Below the pieces are notes generated by a model. The model was not told the DNA's origin and did no database searches. It worked only from the letters and a program-made list of their open reading frames with translations. The translations under genes were made by a program, and so were the position numbers. 64,000 nt of DNA, taken from contig NC_066577.1 of assembly GCF_024679095.1 (NCBI RefSeq), positions 2,993,144 through 3,057,143 of the forward strand, given 5' to 3'. Every line of letters begins with the position of its first letter. Position 1 is the stretch's first letter. The stretch is from Eriocheir sinensis. Its lineage: Eukaryota; Arthropoda; Malacostraca; Decapoda; Varunidae. Below are positions 33,742-50,030 of this stretch, in pieces.

Positions 33742-35667
33742 GGTAACTATGTGCGTTTTCTGTGTCCATGTATGTTTTTGGTTGCCTGTGTGCGTGCGTG
33801 TATACGTGTTTGTGTGCGTGTTTGGGTGACTGCATGTGTGCGTTTTTCTGGGTCCATGTACGTTTTTGGTAACCTAGCTGTGCGTGCGTGTACGTGTTTG
33901 TGTGCGTGTTTGGGTGACTGTGTGCGTTTTCTGAGTCCATGTACGTTTTTAATTGGTAGCCTGTGTGCGTGTGTGTACGTGTTTGTGTACGTGCGTGTTT
34001 GGGTGACTGTGTGCGTTTTTTTCTGGGTCCATGTACGTTTTTGGTAGCCTGTGTGCGCGCGTGTACGTGTTTGTGTACGTGCGTGTTTGGGTGACTGCGT
34101 TTTTTTCTGGGTCCATGTACGTTTTTGGTAGCCTGTGTGCGTGTGTGTACGTGTTTGTGTACGTGCGTGTTTGGGTGACTGTGTGCGTTTTTTTCTGGGT
34201 CCATGTACGTTTTTGGTAGCCTGTGTGCGTGCGTGCATGCTGTGTTTGTGTGTGTGTGTTTGGGTAACTGTGTCTGTGTGCGTTTTTTTCTGGGTCCATG
34301 TACGTTTTTGGTAACCTGTGTGCGCGCGTGTACGTGTTTAAATTGTGTGCGTACGTGTTTGGGTGACTGTGCGTTTTTCTGGGTCCATGTACGTTTTTGG
34401 TAGCCTGTGCGCGTACGTGTACGTGTTTGTGTGTGTGTTTGGGTGACTGTGTGCGTTTTTTTCTGGGTCCATGTACGTTTTTGGTAGCTTGTGTGCGTGC
34501 ATGTACGTGTTTGTGTGTGTGTTTGGGTGACTGTGTGCGTTTTTTTCTGGGTCCATATAAGTTTTTGGTAGCCTGTGTGCGTGCGTGTATGTGTTTGTGT
34601 GCGTGTTTGGGTGACTGTGTGCGTTTTCTGAGTCCATGTACGTTTTTAATTGGTAGCCTATGTGCGTGCGTGTACGTACGTTTGTGTGTGTGCGTGTGTG
34701 TTTGGGTGACTATGTGCGTTTTCTGGGTCAATGTACGTTTTTGGTTGCCTGTGTGCGTGCGTGTATACGTGTTTGTGTGCGTGTTTGGGTGACTGTACGC
34801 GTTTTTCTGGGTCCATATGTACGTTTTTGACAGCCTGTGTGCGTGCGTGTACGTGTTTGGGTGACTATTGTGCGTTTTCTGGGTCCATATGTACGTTTTT
34901 GGCAGCTTGTGTGCGTGCGTGTACATGTTTGGGAAACTATATGTGCGTTTTCTGGGTACATGTACGTTTTTGGCAGCCTGTGTGCGTGCGTGTACGTGTT
35001 TAATTGTGTGCGTGCTCAGGTGATTGTGTGCGTTTTTCTGGGTCCATGTACATTTTTTGGCAGCCTGTGTGCGTGCGTGTACGTGTTAATTAGTGTGCGT
35101 GTTTGGGTGACTGTACGTACGTTTTTCTGGGTCCATGTACGTTTTTGGTAGCCTGTGTGCGTTTGTGTACGTGTTTGTGTGTGCATGTTTGGGTGACTGT
35201 GTGCGTTTTTTTCTGGGTCCATGTACGTTTTTGGTAGCCTGTGTGCGTTTGTGTACGTGTTTGTGTGCATGTTTGGGTGACTGTGTGCGTTTTTTTCTGG
35301 GTCCATGTACGTTTTTGGTAGCCTGTGTGCGTTTGCGTACGTGTTTGTGTGTGCATGTTTGGGTGACTGTGTGCGTTTTTTTCTGGGTCCATGTACGTTT
35401 TTGGTAGCCTGTGTGCGTTTGTGTACGTGTTTGTGTGTGCATGTTTGGGTGACTGTGTGCGTTTTTTTCTGGGTCCATGTACGTCTTTGGTAACCTGTGT
35501 GCGTGCGTGCCGTGTTTGTGTGCGTGTTTGGGTGCATGAGTGTGTGCGTTTTATTCTGGGTCCATATGTACGTTTTTGGTAGCCTGTGTGCGTGCGTGTA
35601 CGTGTTTGGGTGACTGATCGTTTTTCTGGGTCCATGTACGTTTTTTGGCAGCCTGTGTGCGTGCGTG

Positions 35668-35715
<48 letters not shown>

Positions 35716-35795
35716 TGTGACTGTGCGTTTTTCTGGGTCCATGTACGTTTTTGGCAGGCCGTACGTGTAGCCTGCGTGTGTGTGGGCGGGGGTGG
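32520..35795. repeat. 3.3-kb minisatellite with ~85-bp GT/CG-rich unit
   Basis: About 38-40 units follow the pattern TTTTCTGGGTCCATGTACGT, TTTTGGTAGCCTGTGTGCGT, GCGTGTACGTGTTTGTGTGC, GTGTTTGGGTGACTGTGTGC. Unit length varies from about 60 to 130 bp through loss or gain of the GTGTACGTGTTTGTGTGCGT module; the clean right part has an 84-86 bp period. The HTHTHT-type and CVRACTCL-type frames on both strands are artefacts. It is rich in alternating purine-pyrimidine steps. Confidence 0.95.
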
Positions 35796-36059
35796 GCGGG
35801 GGTGTGATTCCATAAAAAAGAAAGTCTTGTGTAGATATACGTACTTAATAATGGCCCACTTAATTATGAACCTTATATTCTTGATTCTTGATTGTTGATT
35901 GGCGTTGTTGTACGTGTCTTTTAATTATAGTTTATTGTTGCAGGTAAACAAATTGACTGATATCCTATAGATTGAAAAGTTTATTGTTGATTTTTCACAA
36001 CAAAGGAGAAGCCTATAGGGTGTTAGTTCTTCCTCTTGATATTAATTTTGTTCCCAGCG

Positions 36060-36311
36060 TGTTAATTGTCTGCCCAAGTTTCTTCTTTTCTTCTTGTCCA
36101 GGGGGAGGCCGGCATGGTACCGCCCCCCTCCTTTATTGTGCCTTGTTGTGATTTAATGCATTTTCTGTTATGGTGCCCAGGATATGCAGAAATAAGAAAG
36201 AGGACAATTTTACTGCAAAGACCATGCATAGAAAATGAAGAAAATATCATAGGACAATTAATCTTCAACGAATTAAAGATACAGGAATCCAAGGAAATAG
36301 TGAAAATTTAA
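36060..36311 (+). mobile_element. LINE carboxyl-terminal fragment with CCHC-like motif
   Basis: One frame reads PCCDLMHFLLWCPGYAEIRK, then IENEENIIGQLIFNELK and a stop at 36311. The C.....HFLLWCP..Y.E.R pattern is the terminal zinc-knuckle-like region of non-LTR retrotransposons. A GGGGGAGG-TACCGCCCCC-type segment in it recurs within the repeated 3' UTR downstream. Confidence 0.65.
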
Positions 36312-37620
36312 GAGAAAGCCAACGAAAACTATCAATCAATCAATCAATCAAGAACATAATGGAAACAGCAGCATAAGAAGACTTGGAACAGCATCAGGGA
36401 AGCGCCGACACAAAGGTCAAGCTGTGCATTCCTTCCAACCATTGTATCTTTTTAGTTTCCTGGTGCTACCTACACATGTATTAATAGTTGTATAATCACA
36501 CTCTGTCCTGCCTGGGGGATGGGATGGCATGCTCCTCGATCCCTTCTCCTGTGTTGTTTTACTTGTAACAATAAATTATCAATCAATCTTATTTTGTCTC
36601 TGTATTCATTCCCATCTAGTGCTTGGGCAATGTTCTCCGTCCCCACATTTTATTGTCTTATTGTCCAGGGGGAGGTACCGCCCCCTCCCTTGTTGTGCTT
36701 TCCTTCCTACCAGTGTATCTTTTCAGTTTCCTGGTGCTACTTAATTACACATGTATTAATAGTTGTATAATCACACTCTTTACTGCCTGGGGGTTGGGAT
36801 GGCATGTTCCTCTCTTCTCCTGTGTTGTTTTACTTGCAACAATAAACTATCAAGCAATCTTCTTTTGTGCAAATCAAGGCCTTTATTTTTTTAGCTCTTG
36901 TCCCCTACCATTGTATTTTTTTAGTTTCCTGGTGCTACTTAATTACACATGTATTAATAGTTGTATAATCACACTCTGTCCTGCCTGGGGGTTGGGATGG
37001 CATGTTCCTCCCTTCTCCTGTGTTGTTTTACTTGCAACAATAAACTATCAGTCAATCTTATTTTGTCTCTGTATTCATTCCCATCTAGTGCTCGGGCAAT
37101 GTTCTCCGTCCCCACATTTTATGATCTTATTATCTTATATTGTCCAGGGGGAGGTACCGCCCCCTCCCTTGTTGTGCTTTCCTTCCTACCAGTGTATCTT
37201 TTTAGTTTCCTGGTGCTACTTAATTACACATGTATTAATAGTTGTATAATCACATTCTGTCCTGCCTGGGGGTTGGGATGGCATGCTCCTCCCTTCTCCT
37301 GTGTTGTTTTACTTGCAATAAACTATCAATCAATCTTCTTTTGTGCAAATCTAGGCCTTTATTTTTTTAGCTCCTGTCCCCTACCATTGTATCTTTTGAG
37401 TTTCCTGGTGCTACTTAATTACACATGTATCCTGATTGATTGATTGATAGTTTATGAATTGTTGCAAGTAAAACAACACAGGAGAAGAGAGGAATATCCT
37501 TATAATTGTATAATATCACACTGTCCTGCCTGGGGGTTGGGATGGCATGTTCCTCCCTTCTCCTGTGTTGTTTTACCTACAACAATAAACTATCAATCAA
37601 TCAATCAATCAATCAATCTT
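36312..37620 (+). mobile_element. LINE 3' UTR present in about five tandem copies
   Basis: Each unit contains TTTCCTGGTGCTACTTAATT, ACACATGTATTAATAGTTGT, CTGCCTGGGGGTTGGGATGG and TCCTGTGTTGTTTTACTTGC and ends CAATAAACTATCAATCAATC. Units start near 36454, 36725, 36928, 37205 and 37395. An inverted tail piece (GATTGATTGATTGATAG) sits at 37434-37450 in the last one. The AATAAA within each unit could act as a polyadenylation signal. Confidence 0.8.
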
Positions 37621-37679
37621 TTGTGCATGAATTAAATAAGAAACACCGCCGAGATGGACCGTGGAGAAGAGATACAAAG

Positions 37680-37907
37680 ATGAGCAGGTCAGAAGAAGAG
37701 GAAGAGGAAGAGGAGTCAGCCCAGCGGCCCCAGCCAGGCACACACCGTCACGGGCTAGCCCACGCCACCCCTGGACTACCTGGACTGAAGAGCAGAGTGT
37801 CAGGAGAGCACCAGCAGGAGGAGGAGGACCCACGAGGCGGTACAGGTGGAAGGAAGAGGAGGTGGAGGAGGCCGCGGAGGGTGTGTGGTGGCCGCGGCGG
37901 GTGTCGG
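37680..37907 (+). CDS. Candidate first exon, Glu- and Arg-rich, unknown
   Basis: An ATG opens 76 codons in GC-rich sequence: an acidic run near residues 5-12, a Pro/His/Gly middle and an Arg/Gly-rich end. The exon stops at a consensus-like donor (CGG/GTGAGC) in phase 0. No family is recognised. The composition could also be low-complexity noise, so this is a weak call. A possible partner exon in the same phase lies at 38690-38809. Confidence 0.25.
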
Positions 37908-37934
37908 GTGAGCCAGTGAGTGTCGCCAGGACCA

Positions 37935-38225
37935 GGCACGCCCCCAGCACGCCCACAGCACGCCCAGGAACACCCCCAGCACGCCCACAGCACGCCCAGG
38001 AACACCCCCAGCACGCCCACAGCACGCCCAGGAACACCCCCAGCACACCCTCAGTACGCCCAGGAACACCCCCAGCACGCCCACAGCACGCCCAGGAACA
38101 CCCCCAGCACGCCCACAGCACGCCCAGGAACACCCCCAGCACGCCCACAGCACGCCCAGGAACACCCCCAGCACACCCTCAGTACGCCCAGGAACACCCC
38201 CCGCACACCCTCAGAACGCCAGGCA
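37935..38225. repeat. 32-bp minisatellite
   Basis: Units of CCCAGCACGCCCACAGCACG plus CCCAGGAACACC, about nine copies with TCAGTACG variants. Reading frames across it are artefacts. Confidence 0.9.
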
Positions 38226-38289
38226 CACCACACAGTACCTTGCACACCCCCCCAGCCTCCGAGCACACCCATTCACCGCCCATGCAAAA

Positions 38290-38650
38290 GTATGACCATC
38301 ACCACCACACCAGTAGCCCATCACCACCACACCAGTAGCCCATGACCACCACCAGTAGCCCAACACCACCACACCATTAGCCCATCACCACCACACCAGT
38401 AGCCCATCACCACCACACCAGTAGCCCATCACCACCACACCAGTAGCCCATCACCACCACACCAGTAGCCCATCACCACCACACCAGTAGCCCATCACCA
38501 CCACACCAGTAGCCCATCACCACCACACCAGTAGCCCATCACCACCACACCAGTAGCCCATCACCACCACACCAGTAGCCCATCACCACCACACCAGTAG
38601 CCCATCACCACCACACCAGTAGCCCATCACCACCACACCAGTAGCCCATG
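38290..38650. repeat. 22-bp minisatellite
   Basis: About 16 copies of CATCACCACCACACCAGTAG plus CC, very homogeneous except at the left edge. Confidence 0.95.
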
Positions 38651-38689
38651 TTCACTGGAGACTAACTCATTGCTGTGTAATTGTTTCAG

Positions 38690-38809
38690 GATGGTATTAT
38701 TTTGGTCGAGGTCATTCTCAAGCTCGACAATTCTCACCTGTCAAATTGCAGACCTTGTTTTTCCTTTCCTTGGGTAATATTGAAGAGAGGGTATCAACCT
38801 CTGGCAAAG
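38690..38809 (+). CDS. Candidate internal exon, unknown
   Basis: A strong acceptor (TAATTGTTTCAG) is followed by 40 open codons in phase 0 (DGIILVEVILKLDNSHLSN onward) and a donor AAG/GTAATA. The phase is compatible with 37680-37907. No domain is recognised, so this is only a candidate. Confidence 0.25.
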
Positions 38810-39687
38810 GTAATACTCACAACATGGATTCTTTTTTGGTTCCTGAATGCTGTGCAGTAACAAATGACTTACGGAAAATAGAAGGGGGTTGAGAGGGTGA
38901 AGCCCCCATTAGACAGGTTATGATAGGTAAAGTTAGGTTAGGTTAGTTTTGATTTGCTAGCTTGTGATGTGAGGTGGTGTAAATTACACTAAATATGTGA
39001 TAGGCTTCAAGCTGTGCTGTTGTCACTGGTGGCGGCTTTGGCGGTGAGCCACAGGTTCATGCTGCCCATGGCCGCACGGGTTCCCATACACATTTCACAG
39101 CTTTTTTTTACATTTTTCATCTCTACCCTTTCCTATAGTTTTCTGAGAGGTTTAACCCCTTCAAAACGAGAACGCGCATACTGCATCCTTGCGTGCCCCG
39201 TACCATATCCGAGGATGCGCATGCTGTGTCCTGGCTTGCTTTAGCCAATATACAAGTTATTTTATCTCTATATTTATGCTTACATCTCAAAATGATCAAT
39301 TAACTTATATATGTTTCTTTATGTGCACCATTTAATTCTGCATGTTTTCATATATAATCTATGATGATTATGTTGAGTTTATGGCTGAAAACTTGTTATA
39401 ATCAATAGCGACATTTGAAATTTGGCGCGCGCGGCGATCCCGGATACAGCGCAGGGTGCTGTTTTGGCCCGGCTGTAGTGAAGTTGATGGGATTTAACTA
39501 ACTTAGCCTTCTCTAACCTAACTAAATCTTATCTAACCCAACCCTGCCAGTGTCCTGCTGCCAAGATCCAATAAACAGAAAGTGATGGTCAGACAGCAAA
39601 GCAATACAGCTGTGTTGTAACCTAGTCTAACTAAGTCTAACCTGACCCAACCTAACCTAGCCTAACCCAATCTAACCTGACCTAACC

Positions 39688-39690
<3 letters not shown>
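38810..39690. other. Intergenic, with TTAGG/CCTAA fragments and a possible TTAA element
   Basis: AGGTTAGGTTAG at 38935 and CTAACCTAACC-rich sequence at 39490-39690 are telomere-like fragments. Between them, TTTAACCCCTTCAAAACG (39149) and GATGGGATTTAAC (39490) are imperfect inverted ends of a possible ~350-bp TTAA-type MITE. Another TTAA element in this window starts with the similar TTAACCCCTCA. Confidence 0.4.
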
Positions 39691-39731
<41 letters not shown>

Positions 39732-40077
39732 TTGATTTATTAATGATTTTATTCTCAGTAATTACTCCTATTATTATCATTATTATTATTATTTTTTCCT
39801 GCTTTCTTTATCTCTTTAGCTTTCTTTGTCCTTATGTCAATCTTCCTTTCTTTCGTAAATCTTCTCTCAAGTATCATTTTCTTTCTTCAGTATTTCAGTG
39901 TTTGTTTCTTCCACATCTATTTTTTAACTCTTATTCTTACTGTTTCTCTTTTTTACTCTTTTTCTCTTGTGTCCTTTTTTTTGTAAACTTTCTCTATTTC
40001 CTGTTTCATTTTCATTATTTTTTTTTCTTTTGATTCTTATTTCCGCCTTCCTTTATTTTCTCTCATTTCTTCATATA
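39691..40077. repeat. (TTA)n tract and T-rich sequence
   Basis: A TTA tract at 39691-39731 and a second short one near 39775, then pyrimidine-rich unique sequence without a gene. Confidence 0.8.
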
Positions 40078-40620
40078 CAGTCGTCCCTCAAATAGTACGG
40101 GGGTTAGGGACCCAGGATCCCCGTACAATTCGAAAATCCGTATAAACTTAGTGCCCCCTCCTTAGAAACACTCCTGGGCTGTGTTTGAGAGAGGGAATTG
40201 GGACTCTCGGAACATCCCGAGTGCTCTCAAATGCGTGCAGCGGCAGCACGAGTTGCCAACTCGGCACGGCTGCTGGCTCCCGGCCTTGAGAGGTGGAGCA
40301 CCTTCATGCTGTGATTATGTCATCAGCAAATATGGCTGCCCAAACAAACACATATAAGTGGTATCTTCTCGCTACGGCAACGTAACTTATCCCAAAACGT
40401 AACTTCTCCTAAATTTGAATTCTTCTGCAAGGTGAACACCTATCTTGAACGCTTTGGGGTGCTTTCAGCAGGTGTCATGGTAGAACAGTGTTGCCACTCA
40501 CGCCATGGCTACTTGGTGCGAAGAGCGGAAAATTTAAAAATCCTAAAAAAATTCTTCCATGACAATCCATATAAAACCGAAACCGTACTATTGGAAACTG
40601 TACTATTTGAGGGACGACTG
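40078..40620. mobile_element. Tc1/mariner-type MITE with CAGTCGTCCCTC ends
   Basis: Left end CAGTCGTCCCTCAAATAGTA and right end TACTATTTGAGGGACGACTG are perfect inverted repeats flanked by TA on both sides, as in the Tc1/mariner/pogo superfamily. It is 543 bp with no transposase. It is the SINE-free counterpart of 51889-53061. Confidence 0.9.
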
Positions 40621-40681
40621 TATTCCCATTTTATTCATCACCTCCCTCTTCACTTCTTTCCTTCCCAATCTTTCTTTCTCT

Positions 40682-40905
40682 TTAACCTGGTAGCAGCGAC
40701 GGGCCAAATATGTGGCTTTACTGTGTACCAGCGACGGGCCAAATTCTTGCCTTGACATAAACACCCTAAAATGTATATATATATGCATTTGACCACATAT
40801 ACATTGATACATATGATATAATGGTGTGTGTGAGTGTGATTTTTTCTCATTAATTCACTTAGAGGGGTCTTTTAAGAAACATGATCGACGCATCTACCGG
40901 GTTAA
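40682..40905 (-). mobile_element. TTAA-type MITE (copy a)
   Basis: TTAACCTGGTAGCAGCGACG at the left and CGACGCATCTACCGGGTTAA at the right give the cleanest view of this family's inverted ends and TTAA duplication. Only two ~33-bp internal units are present. The GGTCTTTTAAGAAACATGAT block near the right end is shared with the other copies. Confidence 0.85.
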
Positions 40906-41136
40906 TTTCCTTTCCTTATGACTTCTCTCACTCTGTATTGCTCTTTGTGTGTCTTTCATTTTATTTCGAAGCTCCCTTCTTGCTTTCATTTTTTCTTTTT
41001 CTATCCTTATCTCATACTGGGTTCATTCATTCGTTCTTTCTCTATTTTTTCTCTATTTTCTCGCCATCTTTAACTTCCTATTTTATCTTTTTTTTTTCCT
41101 TCAAGCTTACTTTATTTTATTTTTTTACATTTTACA

Positions 41137-41167
41137 CTCTCCCCCCCCCCCCCCCCTCTCTCTCTCT
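41137..41167. repeat. Poly-C and CT tract
   Basis: A run of about 18 C followed by CT dinucleotides, abutting the 5' end of the LINE copy C. Confidence 0.9.
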
Positions 41168-44027
<2,860 letters not shown>

Positions 44028-44132
44028 GTGGAAATCAGAATTAGTGTTGGGAGGCTACGTGTCTTATATATTTAGATCATATACGATTACAAACACACGG
44101 TAAGAGAGAAATATGGAATATAAAAATGTACA

Positions 44133-44157
44133 ACCATTATTATTGCTATTATTATTA

Positions 44158-44231
<74 letters not shown>

Positions 44232-44264
44232 GTCATTGTTATTACTATTATTATTATTTTATTA
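44133..44264. repeat. (TTA)n microsatellite
   Basis: Interrupted TTA tract that provides the TTAA-like target of the element at 44269. Confidence 0.95.
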
Positions 44265-44268
44265 TTAA

Positions 44269-45725
44269 CCCCTCATCACTGCAAAAGTTTTTCTCGGGTG
44301 ATCTCCCATGACGCAAAAGTCATCGAAAAATACACTTCGAAACTGAGAAAAAGTCATGAAAGATGTTTTACAGAAAATTATCTGGCGCACCCTGCTGTGA
44401 AATCTGTTTCTTTCTAGGTTGTTGCATTTGGCTGGAATTCCATGATTCTCAAAAAATTCCAACTTTTTACTGGTGCGACATACAGAAAAAAAATATGAAT
44501 GAAAAGTTGCTCATTTTATCACAATGGAGTCTGAAAAATATAGTTTATAATCTTTGACCTGGAAATTTACTGCCTGCAGAGAGCCAAAGTTGTGGTGAAA
44601 CTCAGTAAATAATTTTGGTAAATTTTTGTAGTTTTTTTCATTCTAGAATGAATCTTATTGAATAAAAGTTGTAGAAAATCATCCATATAACTCAAATGCA
44701 AAATCAGATTATGATTTGAACTGACCGTTTGGCTGGAATTCCATGATTCCTGAAAAATTCCAACTTTTTACTGGTGCAACATACAGGAAATATTTTTGAA
44801 GAAAAGTTGCTAATTTTATCGTGATGGCCTCTGAAAAATATAGTTTATAATCTTTGATCAGGAAATTTACTGCCTACAGAGAGCCAAAGTTACCGTGAAA
44901 CTCAAAAAAATTATTTTTGTAGTTTTTCATTCTGGAATGAATATCATTGAATAAAAGTTGTAGAAAATCATCCGTATAACTCAACTGTGAAATCAGATTA
45001 TGATTTGTACTGACCGTTTGGCTGGAATTCCATGATTCCCCCAAATTCCAAGTTTTTACTGGTGCGGCGTACAGGAAAATTTATGGAAGAAAAGTTGCTC
45101 ATTTTATCATGATGGAGTATGAAAAATATAGTTTATAATCTTTGACCTGAAAATTTGCTGCCTACAGACAGCCCAAGCCCAAGTTGTGGTGAAACTCAAA
45201 AAACTGTTTTTTGTAGTTTTTCATTCTGGAATGAATATCATTGAATAAAAGTTGTAGAAAATCATCCATATAACTCAACTGTGAAATCAGATTATGATTT
45301 GGACAGACGATTTGGCTGGAATTCCATGATTCCCCAAAAATTCCAAATTCCACTTCCCACTCCTTTGAACACTCCTGTGAACAAGATATTGGTTCATCTA
45401 GAACACCAGGCAAATCATTGAGGTGTCAAGACTACGCTGAGCACGCACACAGCGAGCAGAAACTAAAGGAAGACTGCCAAAACAGATCGGCTGAGGGAAC
45501 ATAATCGCTCTGCAGACGCCGTGATGCGTAGGCAGGAATTATAGACAATTTTTAGCATGGAGTCGTGTAAGGGACAAAAGAGGTGCCAGTTAGTCACTTA
45601 GGATTAATAAATACATAGTTACGTGTGCCGTTCAATTTCCAGAGAGCTTCTCGTTTTCTGCCGGTGGCGTCATGCTTATGCCCAAGTTAAAAAAATTATG
45701 TGGCCTTAAATGCGTCACTAAGGGG
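44269..45725. mobile_element. TTAA-flanked (piggyBac-like) element with three 295-300 bp tandem units
   Basis: The ends CCCCTCATCACTGCAAAAG and GCGTCACTAAGGGG are imperfect inverted repeats flanked on both sides by TTAA (44265-44268, 45726-45729). Inside, from about 44420 to 45345, a unit beginning TTTGGCTGGAATTCCATGAT is repeated at 44427, 44728, 45017 and (partly) 45311. No transposase frame is recognised. Confidence 0.75.
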
Positions 45726-45766
45726 TTAATATCTTCATCATCCTTCACCCATTATTTTTATTGCTA

Positions 45767-45805
<39 letters not shown>

Positions 45806-45854
45806 GTTATTATTATTATTATTATTATATTACTATTATTGATAGTGATACTGT

Positions 45855-45888
<34 letters not shown>

Positions 45889-46323
45889 TAGTAATAATAA
45901 TTATTATTAATATAAGCGTGAAGTATTCGATACTGTATGGTATTGTATAGTATTTTAGTATAAATACCTCACATTTTAATATTTCCATATTCCATATCTT
46001 ATCCATATTTTCTTAATCATACGTCTACATTCATACATGACATAACCTCCCAATGTTGTACTTTTGCTTTCCTCAGGAGAGAGAGAGAGAGAGAGAGAAA
46101 ATCAGATAGCAATGAGGTAGCCAACTTAGAAGAAAAAAAGGTATCAAGCTAAAGAATGAAATAGACTAGAGGAAACTGATGAGAGTGTGTTGTGGAAGAA
46201 GCATTACATTGCCAAACTGCCTGGGATCAGTCTTGTGATGAGTAGTATCATATGCCAAGATAAACACAAACTCTTCACAAAGCAGACTGAGGATTGGAGT
46301 GTGTGTGTGCATATATATTTATA
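45726..46323. other. Microsatellites and unassigned sequence
   Basis: A TTA tract (45774-45830), its complement AAT (45857-45893) and a GA tract (46076-46098). The rest is AT-rich with no gene recognised. Confidence 0.6.
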
Positions 46324-47448
<1,125 letters not shown>

Positions 47449-47452
47449 CATA

Positions 47453-48090
47453 CAGTGGAACCTCGAATACGAGTAACTTAGTGTCTGAGTAAATTAGAAT
47501 CTGAGCATAACAACTCGTAAAAAATCGATATAGAGTTCGAGCAATAAACTACAATACGACCAATAGTGAGCAAATGGCAACCATACGACTGAGACTCTAT
47601 TGAAAATAACTCGCGGAGACTGCAAACTCATGGCAGCCGCCCAAGTTGATTGGTCGGCCCGAGCACATGTACACAGTCAGTGTTTGTCTGAGGTTGGGCG
47701 GGTGAACTGGCGTGCTTTCTGATCACTTCTTTGAGTATTTTCACCCATAACACACAATGGTGCCCAAGAGGAAGACAGGTGCCACTGAAGGCAGTGAGAG
47801 AAGGAAAAAAGGATCAATAACAATAGAAGATAAGAAAGAGATCATTGAAAAGTCTGAAAGGGGTGTTCGTGTGTCTCAGCTTGCTATGCAATGCGGTAGT
47901 TCTACATCTGTTGTATTGTTTGTGTAATTAAAAAAAATATACCTATATTTAATTTTTTCAAAATTTTGGGCCTGGAGCAATTAAGTGGAACTCCATTAAT
48001 TTCAATAGGAAAAGTCGTTTAGAATACGAGTAAATTGGTTTACGAGCTCGGTCTTGGAACGAATTAAACTCGTATTCCAAGGTACCACTG
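47453..48090. mobile_element. Tigger/pogo-like element, internally deleted
   Basis: CAGTGGAACCTCGAATACGA at the left is inverted as TCGTATTCCAAGGTACCACT-G at the right, with TA on both sides. The 638-bp body holds only the N-terminal part of a transposase (47757-47927), so it is a deletion derivative. Confidence 0.85.
47757..47927 (+). pseudogene. Tigger-type transposase N-terminal remnant
   Basis: From the ATG, 56 codons begin MVPKRKTG, continue SITIEDKKEIIEKSERGVRV and SQLAMQCG, and stop. This matches the first helix-turn-helix (CENP-B/psq-like) of Tigger/pogo transposases, which bind the element's ends. The second HTH, the DDE domain and most of the first domain's end are missing. Confidence 0.75.
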
Positions 48091-48102
48091 TATATATATA
48101 CA

Positions 48103-48933
<831 letters not shown>

Positions 48934-49026
48934 TGAGCCAAAAAAACAACAACTTGATATATGAGTGGTGACTTGGTATATGAGTTTCCTGTTTGTTCCT
49001 TTTTTTATTTTTATTTTATTTTATTA

Positions 49027-49028
<2 letters not shown>

Positions 49029-49109
<81 letters not shown>

Positions 49110-49134
49110 TTATTTATTTATTTATTTATTTATT
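49029..49134. repeat. (TA)n-(TTTA)n microsatellite
   Basis: TA tract to 49104, then TTTA tetranucleotides to 49134. Confidence 0.98.
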
Positions 49135-50030
49135 TTTTCGTCGCCACCCCCCTCGGGTGGGGACACAGGCTATATGGAGGCCGGCATGGTCAAGTGTGTA
49201 CTTCCCTTCGAGGAGGGACCACAAACCCTTGCCGGGTGATGGCTCATGAAGGGGAAGGGAGGATGCCGATAGACCGACTCTATTGGCATATGTCAGCCTA
49301 CCTGACCAAGTCGGTTGTTTGGCGAGGACTGGCATGTCTCTTTGTACAAGTTGAAGACATGAGCGTGGGTTTCCTTTGTTCGCTGCAAGACGAGACTGCT
49401 CAGAGCAGAAAACAATGGGAAGAGAGCCTCAGTTAGGGCTGCCACCTTGATCTAAAACAAATAAGGAACGCAACATCCCTTCCTCCAATACAGAACGAAT
49501 CCATATTTTAAGGAACTGATGGCAACCCTAAAATTTCTCTGGCCTGCCATGACTGACAGCCGCTGCCCGCTGCTAATGAAGGCAAGAGGAAGGGGGAGAG
49601 ACGTTACGACGCGTATTTTACACGTATTTGAGGACGACTCTTAACAAACATCATTTTATGGACTGGTTTTGTGGTTCACCGAAAAATGCACTCACTAAAT
49701 TTAAAAAATACTGAATTTTATCTGCTTAAGCATTCAGACAGCCAAATACGGAACAAATGGCATTCCATATTTTAAGGAAAGTGTGGCAAGTTTGCAACCC
49801 TAAGGCGTCATCTGGCGATATATGGCCTTGAATGACCCTCCATTCTTGAGACTTTTTCTCCTCCCTCCGGTAATCCACCAGAGCGCTCTATCTTGTCCAT
49901 ATGATTGGGATGAACAAACACTATTTCTCATTTTGTCACATCAAGGACAACACGCGTTAATTTAGTCACAGTTACGGGATCCACAGTTCTAGCTACAGCT
50001 ACTTAGCATCATTGCGTGCAATGGAGTTTC
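49135..50030. other. Intergenic sequence, no gene recognised
   Basis: The stretch with CGCCACCCCCCTCGGGTGGG and what follows may be a dispersed repeat, but no second copy is present here. No supported gene. Confidence 0.4.

Noticed and set aside
32976..35813. Frames of 100-325 codons rich in His/Thr and Cys/Val on both strands
   Set aside because: All follow the 85-bp minisatellite period and shift frame with unit length; no start, splice or family support.
36960..37443. Repeated hydrophobic frames that look like membrane proteins
   Set aside because: They are translations of the multiplied LINE 3' UTR and pass through its AATAAA and (AATC)n tail.
37661..38345. 225-codon Pro/Arg-rich frame and the Gly/Cys/Trp-rich antisense frames
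   Set aside because: The second half is the 32-bp minisatellite. Only the short N-terminal block in a different frame was kept as a weak exon candidate.
40432..40755. 107-codon open frame, and a similar one at 52611-52961
   Set aside because: Both lie inside copies of the CAGTCGTCCCTC MITE and run out of the element; no transposase motif.
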